Assembly: GCA_033763835.1 (NCBI GenBank) | Contig: JANRJS010000012.1 | Span: 37,260-101,259 of the forward strand | Length of the DNA: 64,000 nt | Direction of reading: 5' to 3' | DNA from: JAPKYZ01 sp033763835 | GTDB lineage: Bacteria; Acidobacteriota; Terriglobia; Bryobacterales; Bryobacteraceae | In this document: one piece after another, positions 59,151 through 64,000 of the stretch | Layout of the letters: each line of letters begins with the position of its first letter | Numbering within the stretch: the stretch's first letter is position 1 | Notes under the pieces: generated by a model | The model's input: only the letters and a program-made list of their open reading frames with translations | What the model was told of the DNA's origin: nothing | The model's database searches: none | Translations under genes and position numbers: made by a program

Positions 59151-60122
59151 ATGGCGCGGCAAAGTTGGCGAACCGTAGCGCTAGCGGTCGTGGCGGCGAG
59201 CGCAATCGCAGGATCGGTCGCCCTTTTCGTCGCGTTGACTCCACGAGCAAACCGAGTTCCAGCCATCCGCGTGATCGCCATCGGTATCGACGGTCGCTAT
59301 ATAGCTTTGGGCGGCCACCACAGCGGCGTACGCGTTTTCGATCTTGGAAACTTAGCATTGGTTAAGCGGGCAAAGCGCACAGGTAGCCTCAACGACCTCC
59401 AATTCGGCCTGGACTCCGACACTCTTGCGATTGCGGACAGTAACCTATCGGTCGTCTCGATTTCCGGGCGCTTTCCGGATCGCCGCATTCGAAGCGACGA
59501 AGCCAATTACGGTTCAATACGCTTCGGCGCAAACGACCGCCTCCTGCTCACTGTTAATGGAAAGGGAGCGGTTCTTGTGATCGATCTGGACTCGCTTGCG
59601 GCGAGGCGGCTTCACTGCTGCACGTCGATTTGGGGAGATGTTGCACTCACAAAGGACAACACGCGCGTTCTCTGGGCGGGTCATTGGCCGGGCATGGTCG
59701 ACCTTAAGTCTGGCGCTCTCCTCGGAAGGCTCACGCCGGAGAGAGAGAACATGACGTTCGGTCCCATTTCCCTAGGTGCGGGAGAATCGGTGTACCTGGG
59801 GAGCCAGGATGGGCGCGTCTATGGCTGGAACTTGGCGACAAAGACGCTGGAATCCAAGTCGCCGCCGCAACCGGGATACGTCCGGACGATAGCCGCCCTG
59901 GGGCAAACCGGCTGGCTCGCGTTTGCGGACGAGGAAGGTCAGGTGCGGCTTTGGAACCCAGTCACGGGCGAAGTCCGCGGCGTCAATGGTGCGGCAACGA
60001 CAACCAACCTCGTCTATCAAGCGAGTCGCGGGCTGACCGTCTTCGGAGCCTTGAATGGGCGCGTCCAGTTCTGGGATCTTCTCGAAGAGCGGCTTGTTGA
60101 CGAAATCCAGGTTCTTCACTAG
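59151..60122 (+). CDS. Membrane-anchored WD40-like beta-propeller protein
   Basis: 323 residues from ATG 59151; GTG 59133 is an alternative, and neither has a clear ribosome-binding site. The N-terminal helix WRTVALAVVAASAIAGSVALFVAL anchors it. Degenerate WD40-type blades follow, each with a hydrophobic strand and a GH/SG...WD/YD ending (IAIGIDGRYIALGGHHSGVR, LGAGESVYLGSQDGRVYGWN, AFADEEGQVRLWNPVTGEVR, GALNGRVQFWDLLEER). It is an isolated gene between the LysR gene and the convergent VapC; it probably acts as a periplasmic scaffold. No partner is evident. Confidence 0.72.
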   Translation: MARQSWRTVALAVVAASAIAGSVALFVALTPRANRVPAIRVIAIGIDGRYIALGGHHSGVRVFDLGNLALVKRAKRTGSLNDLQFGLDSDTLAIADSNLSVVSISGRFPDRRIRSDEANYGSIRFGANDRLLLTVNGKGAVLVIDLDSLAARRLHCCTSIWGDVALTKDNTRVLWAGHWPGMVDLKSGALLGRLTPERENMTFGPISLGAGESVYLGSQDGRVYGWNLATKTLESKSPPQPGYVRTIAALGQTGWLAFADEEGQVRLWNPVTGEVRGVNGAATTTNLVYQASRGLTVFGALNGRVQFWDLLEERLVDEIQVLH

Positions 60123-60140
60123 AGATCGGTTGTCGCGGTA

Positions 60141-60530
60141 TCAAGTTGAGATAACCGCTTCGATCCCCGCCCGCACCGCCCGCTTCACCAGCTTGCGGTC
60201 GAACGAAACGAACGCCGCCTCGATAGGGCGCGAAGTGAAGTGGAGCGCGTCGGCGAAGTCGATACCAGCGGACGAGAGCGCCAACGCGCGCTCCACCGCG
60301 GCCGAATCCTCGCAGGAGACACCGCGTAGGCCCAGCAGGCTCCGAAACGCCTCGTGAATTTTTCGCTCCGGGAAACCGTAAAGGCGCTCCAAAACCCACC
60401 GGCTTTCGAGAAGCACCGTCTTGGCGATCCAAACCGGCCCGCTTTCAAAAACCAGTCGTGCGGCGGCCGCCTGCCCCGGATGGTCGCCAGTCAGTAGCCG
60501 GACGACTACGTTAGTATCGACCGCGACCAT
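60141..60530 (-). CDS. vapC: VapC-type PIN-domain toxin
   Basis: 129 residues from ATG 60530; a longer frame to 60563 lacks support. PIN acidic residues are present: MVAVDTNVVVRLLTGD (Asp5), the Glu in LLESRWVLERLYGF, and Asp residues in SAGIDFADALHFTS and FVSFDRKLVKRAV. VapC toxins are RNases that cut RNA such as initiator tRNA or rRNA when not bound by the antitoxin. Its start overlaps the VapB gene end by 20 bases. Confidence 0.9.
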   Translation of the reverse strand: MVAVDTNVVVRLLTGDHPGQAAAARLVFESGPVWIAKTVLLESRWVLERLYGFPERKIHEAFRSLLGLRGVSCEDSAAVERALALSSAGIDFADALHFTSRPIEAAFVSFDRKLVKRAVRAGIEAVIST

Positions 60531-60777
60531 GCCGCCGCTTGACTTCTTCGCCGATCGCAGCATTCATTTCCTCGATCGTCTTCGCCTTGCCCCGGTAGCC
60601 CAAACATCCCGCCACTTGATCCAAGCTCGTTGCGGGGAAACGCGCCTCAGGCCGCAACAGCACCCCGTCGGTTGTTTCCTCCACCGCAAACTCCATGCCG
60701 GGGCGCCAAGAGCGCGCCTCGCGGATGCGCCGGGGCAGCACGATTTGGCCTTTCGTCGATAGCCGAGTCGTTTCCAT
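60511..60777 (-). CDS. vapB: VapB-type antitoxin (SpoVT/AbrB DNA-binding domain)
   Basis: 88 residues from ATG 60777; upstream in-frame codons to 60855 overlap the divergent antiporter gene and are unlikely. The swapped-hairpin DNA-binding domain is METTRLSTKGQIVLPRRIRE. The C-terminal part (KAKTIEEMNAAIGEEVKRR) should bind the toxin. It would repress its own operon and neutralise the VapC at 60141. Only 28 bases separate its ATG from the divergent antiporter ATG. Confidence 0.9.
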   Translation of the reverse strand: METTRLSTKGQIVLPRRIREARSWRPGMEFAVEETTDGVLLRPEARFPATSLDQVAGCLGYRGKAKTIEEMNAAIGEEVKRRHGRGRY

Positions 60778-60805
60778 AGTAAGACCCGGTAAGATTATTT
60801 CATAG

Positions 60806-62407
60806 ATGCAAGAATTCGGCGCGTTGTTCGGATTGCTGTTCGTCGCCCTCGCCATTGCCGCGCTCGCGAAGCGGTTCGATCAGCCGTATCCCATCGCACT
60901 CCTGGTCGGGGGAATTCTGCTCGCGTTTATCCCCGGCGCGCCAGTGCCCCGCCTCAACCCGGACATGGTCTTCTTCCTGCTGCTCCCGCCGATCCTCTGC
61001 GAGGCCGCCTACTTCACCAGTTGGCGCGACTTCTGGAAGTGGCGCCGTCCGATCTTACTGCTCGCGCTTGGACTGGTGACCGCGACGAGCGCCGTCGTCG
61101 CCGCGCTGTGCGTGTTCCTAATCCCCGGCATGAGTTGGTCCGTGGGATTCGTGCTCGGGGCTATCGTTTCTCCGCCCGATGCCGCGGCCGCCACCTCGAT
61201 TATCCGGGGCTTACGTCTGCCGCGCCGCATTGTTCAAATCATCGAAGGCGAGAGCCTGGTGAACGACGCCTCGGCCCTCACGTTATACCGGTTTGCCGTC
61301 GCCGCCGTCGTCACCGGAACCTTTTCGTTAGGCGACGCTCTGCTGAGTTTCGCGTGGCTGGCGGTGGGCGGAACCGCCATCGGACTGGCGATCGGCTTCG
61401 CGTTCACGAAGATCTACCGCTGGATCAAGGACCCGGAGGTCGAAATCATCGCCACGTTTCTGGTGGCGTATTCGTCCTACTGGGTGGCGGAAGTCGTACA
61501 CGCTTCGGGAGTACTGGCCGTGGTCGCCGCCGGGTTATGGCTAGGCCGGTGCGGACCGGAGATGTTCAACGCCACGACACGCATCCGCGCGCACGCGGTG
61601 TGGCAGACGGCGATCTTTTTGGTGAACGTCGGCATCTTCCTGCTTATCGGCCTTCAATTGCCGAGCCTCCTGGCCAGCTTGCGCGGCTACCCGCTCGACG
61701 ACGTGATCGTTTGGTGTGTCGCGATCTCTATCGGCGTCATCGCCATTCGCCTACTCTGGATGTTCCCCGGCGCCTATTTGCCCCGGGCGCTGTCGAAACG
61801 CATTCGGGAAACGGAAGCGCGTCCTTCTTGGCAATCCGTGACGATTATCGGTTGGACCGGCCTGCGCGGCGTCGTTTCCCTCGCGGCGGCCATGGCGCTA
61901 CCCGAAGAGACCTCTACCGGCTTACCTTTTCCTTACCGCACTCTCATCCTGCTGATGACGTTCGCCGTCATCCTCGCGACCCTGATCGTGCAGGGGATGA
62001 CGTTGCGGCCGGTGATCCGGTGGCTGGGTATTCCGCAGGATCACACGAGCGAAGAAGAGGAGTTGTTCGCGCGCGTGCACACCACCGAGCGGGTGCTGGA
62101 CCGGCTGGCGGAACTGGAGCGCATCGAAGCCGCTCCGCGTCCCGTCGTGGAAAGGATTCGCGGCTACTTCGAGGACCGCGCGGCGGAACTGCGGGCTCGG
62201 CTCGAAATCGAGACCGGCGGCGCGGCGATCGAGAATCAACCGGAGGAATTCCGCAGTCTCGCCGAACAGAGGCTTTGGTACGAAGTGGTGCGCACCGAGC
62301 GTCAAGCGCTGCTCGACCTACGCCGCCAAAACAAAATCGGCGACGAAGTGTTGCATGCCATGGAACGCGATACCGACCTGCTCGAAGCCCGCATCGCCGC
62401 CCGATAG
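60806..62407 (+). CDS. Na+/H+ antiporter, CPA1 family
   Basis: 533 residues. Twelve or so hydrophobic helices, with CPA1 features: AALAKRFDQPYPIALLVGGI, VFFLLLPPILCEAAYF, GAIVSPPDAAAATSII, EGESLVNDASALTLY (conserved acidic pair) and GWTGLRGVVSLAAAMALP. A cytoplasmic helical tail from about 400 has many acidic and Arg residues. It exchanges Na+ (or K+) for protons at the inner membrane. Promoter must overlap the 28-base gap with VapB. The 6S RNA follows. Confidence 0.95.
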   Translation: MQEFGALFGLLFVALAIAALAKRFDQPYPIALLVGGILLAFIPGAPVPRLNPDMVFFLLLPPILCEAAYFTSWRDFWKWRRPILLLALGLVTATSAVVAALCVFLIPGMSWSVGFVLGAIVSPPDAAAATSIIRGLRLPRRIVQIIEGESLVNDASALTLYRFAVAAVVTGTFSLGDALLSFAWLAVGGTAIGLAIGFAFTKIYRWIKDPEVEIIATFLVAYSSYWVAEVVHASGVLAVVAAGLWLGRCGPEMFNATTRIRAHAVWQTAIFLVNVGIFLLIGLQLPSLLASLRGYPLDDVIVWCVAISIGVIAIRLLWMFPGAYLPRALSKRIRETEARPSWQSVTIIGWTGLRGVVSLAAAMALPEETSTGLPFPYRTLILLMTFAVILATLIVQGMTLRPVIRWLGIPQDHTSEEEELFARVHTTERVLDRLAELERIEAAPRPVVERIRGYFEDRAAELRARLEIETGGAAIENQPEEFRSLAEQRLWYEVVRTERQALLDLRRQNKIGDEVLHAMERDTDLLEARIAAR

Positions 62408-62443
62408 GCGTTCGCCACGCCCGCGCTATCCTATGTTTGCGCG

Positions 62444-62618
62444 TCCTGGGGCGCGGCTGTCTCTCAAAAATTGATCCGATAGTCAATGTCATGGGATCCG
62501 GCTCGGTTTAAGCGCCGGTGAGCAAGCTCCGCCGGGAAGACTGGCATGGAGAAGCCTGATGGCGCTCGGAGGGTCCCCCCCTTGCTCTTAGGGGTCAATG
62601 ACGGGGATGGCCTTTTTT
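62444..62618 (+). ncRNA. ssrS: 6S RNA (regulator of RNA polymerase)
   Basis: This 175-base stretch fills most of the 239-base gap and codes no protein. Two segments match memory of the E. coli 6S apical arm: GGTGAGCAAGCTC (62517-62529) and GAGAAGCCT (62550-62558). It can fold into a long rod: 62448-62452 with 62610-62614, 62457-62461 with 62600-62604, 62470-62477 with 62592-62599, 62493-62499 with 62571-62577, and 62511-62516 with 62561-62566, leaving a large internal loop. TATGTT (62432-62437) is a plausible -10 and a T6 run (62613-62618) a 3' end. 6S genes often lie near rny/ymdB genes, and ymdB follows here. Confidence 0.75.
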
Positions 62619-62646
62619 CGCACCGGGGCGCGCCTATCCCGCCCAC

Positions 62647-63426
62647 GTGAACATTCTTTTCATCGGCGACATTTTCGGAGCGCCCGGCCGCGCGATCGTC
62701 GCCAAGCATCTCAAGCGACTCGTGGCGGAAGAGCGGATCGACCTGACCGTCGCGAATGTCGAGAATTGCGCCGGTGGATTTGGAGTGACACCCGCGCTCG
62801 CCGAAGAGTTAATGGGTGTGGGCATCGAAGTGATGACGTCGGGCAATCATATTTGGGATAAACGCGAAATCTACGACTACTTCGCGCGCAATCCCAAGCT
62901 GCTGCGCCCGGCGAACTATGTGCCCGAATTGCCCGGGGCCGGTTTGGTGACCGTGCAGTGTTCGAACGGAGTTCCCGCCGCCGTGCTGAATTTGCAGGGG
63001 CGGGTGCATATGTCGGCGGTCGACGATCCGTTCCGCAAGGTCGACGAACTGCTGAGCGCCATCGACCCAGCGATCAAGGTCCGGTTCCTCGATTTCCACT
63101 GCGAAGCGACCAGCGAGAAGGTGGCGATGGGTTGGTATGTGGATGGCCGGGTATCGGCGATGATCGGGACGCACACGCATATTCCGACCGCCGACGAACG
63201 CGTGCTACCGGGTGGCACCGCGTATCTAACCGACAGCGGAATGACCGGGCCTTACGACTCGGTGATCGGGGTCGAGAAGGAGACGGTGATTCGAAAGTTC
63301 AAAACCTCGCTGCCGGTGAAGATGGAAGCGGCGAAGGGCATGGTGGAACTGCGCGGCGCAGTGGTGACGGTCGATCCGCTGACTGGGCGGGCGGTCGAAA
63401 TTCGTCGAGTGACGGTGCGGGACTAG
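62647..63426 (+). CDS. ymdB: YmdB-type metallophosphoesterase (TIGR00282 family)
   Basis: 259 residues from GTG 62647. The metal-binding phosphoesterase sites are NILFIGDIFGAPGR (Asp), ANVENCAGGFGVTP (Glu-Asn), TSGNHIWDKREIYDY (Asn-His), FLDFHCEATSEKVAMG (His) and GTHTHIPTADERVLPGGTAY (two His). YmdB-type enzymes hydrolyse 2',3'-cyclic nucleotides and affect biofilm choices in Bacillus; the true substrate here is unknown. It is often beside the RNase Y gene, but no rny is in the window. Complete. Confidence 0.93.
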   Translation: MNILFIGDIFGAPGRAIVAKHLKRLVAEERIDLTVANVENCAGGFGVTPALAEELMGVGIEVMTSGNHIWDKREIYDYFARNPKLLRPANYVPELPGAGLVTVQCSNGVPAAVLNLQGRVHMSAVDDPFRKVDELLSAIDPAIKVRFLDFHCEATSEKVAMGWYVDGRVSAMIGTHTHIPTADERVLPGGTAYLTDSGMTGPYDSVIGVEKETVIRKFKTSLPVKMEAAKGMVELRGAVVTVDPLTGRAVEIRRVTVRD

Positions 63427-63432
63427 TCTCCT

Positions 63433-63470
63433 ACCCATATTGCCCATATCGTCGGTATGGCAATATGGGT
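63433..63470. promoter_or_regulatory. Large inverted repeat at the start of the VapB antitoxin gene
   Basis: ACCCATATTGCC-CATA (63433-63448) and TATGGCAATATGGGT (63456-63470) form a 15-pair stem with one bulged base and a seven-base loop. The ATG of the antitoxin (63473) is two bases beyond. It would sequester the ribosome-binding region as RNA, or serve as a DNA operator for the antitoxin's ribbon-helix-helix fold. No T-run follows, so it is not a typical terminator for ymdB. Confidence 0.7.
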
Positions 63471-63472
63471 TT

Positions 63473-63727
63473 ATGAAGACAACCGTCGAGATCTCCGATC
63501 CTTTGTTCCATCAGGCCAAAGCGCTGGCTTCGAAGAGCGGCATCAGCTTTCGAGTTCTCATCGAAGAAGGACTCCGCACGGCTGTAGAAGCTCGGACCCG
63601 GACGATCAAGACTCCTTTTCGTCTTCGCGATGGAAGCTTCAAACAATGCAAGGGGTTACAGCCGGGCATCGAAGAGAAGGATTTGATCGCCTTGGCCTAT
63701 GGCGAAGAAAGTTCCTTTCGCCAATGA
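63473..63727 (+). CDS. vapB: VapB-type antitoxin (ribbon-helix-helix, DUF2191-like)
   Basis: 84 residues from ATG 63473; an in-frame ATG at 63440 lies inside the hairpin and is unlikely. The N-terminal ribbon-helix-helix is MKTTVEISDPLFHQAKALAS, with helix ISFRVLIEEGLRTAVEARTR. The C-terminal part has a basic stretch and an acidic end (EEKDLIALAYGEESSF). Its TGA overlaps the PIN toxin ATG as ATGA (63724-63727). With the toxin broken, the antitoxin may be an orphan. Confidence 0.85.
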   Translation: MKTTVEISDPLFHQAKALASKSGISFRVLIEEGLRTAVEARTRTIKTPFRLRDGSFKQCKGLQPGIEEKDLIALAYGEESSFRQ

Positions 63728-63877
63728 TAGCCGTCGACACGAACATCTTGGTCTACGCCCATCGTCCCGGTTCGCGACACCATGAAGCTTCTTCGACAGC
63801 TTTGGTCGGCAGACCGGGATTACTCCCGGATGCGCGGTCTCGCTATCGTCAACCCATGTCTGGAATCTAGAGCCTAA
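63724..63877 (+). pseudogene. vapC: VapC-type PIN toxin with internal deletion and frameshift
   Basis: The N-terminus MIAVDTNILVYAHRPGSRHH (PIN Asp5) starts at 63724 but its frame ends at 63870 after 48 codons, far short of the usual about 130. A +1 frame from about 63782 reads LWSADRDYSRMRGLAIVNPC and ends at 63877; this matches the usual PIN C-terminus (lWtaDrDFsrf-Gl-v-NP). So about 80 central codons are missing, and the join near 63800 changes frame. Both ends of a PIN toxin are therefore present, with the middle and its acidic residues lost. Confidence 0.8.
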
Positions 63878-63887
63878 AAGTTCGCTT

Positions 63888-63906
63888 AAGTACTAAAATA
63901 ATACTT
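63888..63906. repeat. Small inverted repeat AAGTA-N9-TACTT
   Basis: AAGTA (63888-63892) and TACTT (63902-63906) enclose an AT-rich nine-base loop and overlap the start of the TTGACA word at 63905. It may be an operator half-site pair. It is short enough to be chance. Confidence 0.25.
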
Positions 63907-63938
63907 GACAAACTGCCGGGGGGGGGGGGGGTTAACAT
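63905..63938 (+). promoter_or_regulatory. Promoter-like boxes flanking a 14-G homopolymer
   Basis: TTGACA (63905-63910, a perfect -35) and TAACAT (63933-63938, a moderate -10) are separated by 22 bases that contain 14 consecutive G (63918-63931). The optimal 17-base spacing would need about 9 G. Slippage of this tract could switch the promoter, or the tract may be a sequencing artefact at a contig end. No downstream gene is visible in the remaining 62 bases. Confidence 0.4.
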
Positions 63939-64000
63939 GAGTTCACAGTGAAAAAAAAATCAATTATTCGCCATTACACATCCCACCCCCGCGCATTTTG

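Noticed and set aside
61021..62511. A 496-codon plus-strand open frame overlapping the antiporter in another frame
   Set aside because: Arg-rich shadow typical of GC-rich DNA. The antiporter frame has conserved transport motifs; this one has none.
63427..63472. The hairpin at 63433 as a rho-independent terminator of ymdB
   Set aside because: No T-run follows and it touches the next start codon, so a regulatory role is more likely.
63724..63870. A functional 48-residue PIN toxin
   Set aside because: PIN toxins need acidic residues across about 130 residues; only the first Asp remains in this frame.
1..64000. tRNA, rRNA, CRISPR array, insertion sequence, prophage or attachment site
   Set aside because: No cloverleaf-like intergenic element, repeated spacer array, transposase, integrase or phage gene was seen. 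Intergenic gaps are too short for most of these.

Overview
The window looks like chromosomal DNA of an acidobacterium of the Solibacter/Bryobacter type. This is inferred from protein families, not from a marker gene. The families are a Solibacter-type C-terminal domain behind CHRD repeats, ASPIC/UnbV plus FG-GAP proteins next to a TPR multihaem cytochrome c, a TonB receptor with a carboxypeptidase-regulatory N-terminus, a DUF2934 protein and a MoxR/DUF58/VWA/DUF4159 cluster. The DNA is GC-rich, coding is dense, and most neighbouring same-strand genes overlap by ATGA or are a few bases apart. No gene-free stretch exceeds 300 bases; the longest (62408-62646) carries a likely 6S RNA. I found no tRNA, rRNA, CRISPR array, insertion sequence or prophage.

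Layout. 1-4408: end of an Nramp-UspA fusion, then a small exported protein coupled to a matrixin-like metalloprotease. 4415-18148 (minus): eight tightly packed genes, DUF4159, VWA/glutamine-amidotransferase-like, a caspase-fold (C13-like) pseudoprotease, a TPR/metallopeptidase protein, MoxR ATPase, DUF58, BatA-like VWA and a giant DUF4175-like Gln/Gly-rich membrane protein. These probably form one envelope-located AAA+/VWA system. 18329-18886: TPR protein. 18883-28440 (minus): CHRD protein, TPR-ASPIC protein, five-haem cytochrome c with TPRs, FG-GAP/ASPIC protein and sugar-phosphate isomerase-like enzyme, again coupled.

28547-37069: a small conserved protein, an ECF sigma factor with a likely membrane anti-sigma partner, two TPR proteins, a PBP1b-like bifunctional peptidoglycan synthase, a DUF2934 protein, an exported protein, a NhaR-like regulator and a small membrane protein. 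37128-47506: proline dehydrogenase, a SnoaL-like protein, a CpxRA/OmpR-type two-component system divergent from an exported Gly/Met-rich protein and a TonB receptor, a LEA-like protein, an AsmA protein and an unknown exported protein. 47588-52188: exported esterase-SMP30 fusion, rhamnulokinase, a secreted protein coupled to a membrane-anchored ECF sigma factor, and a PspC protein.

52185-58127 (minus): leuA-leuB-leuC-leuD followed without a gap by an Uma2 nuclease-like gene and an apparently exported D-2-hydroxyacid dehydrogenase. A LysR regulator is divergent from leuA across an AT-rich 86-base region with back-to-back -10 boxes and a T-N11-A site. 59151-63877: a membrane-anchored WD40-like protein, a VapBC pair, a CPA1 Na+/H+ antiporter, 6S RNA, a YmdB-type phosphoesterase, and a second VapB antitoxin preceded by a strong hairpin and followed by a VapC toxin with an internal deletion. 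The right edge has a 14-G tract between promoter-like boxes, which could be phase-variable or a sequence artefact.
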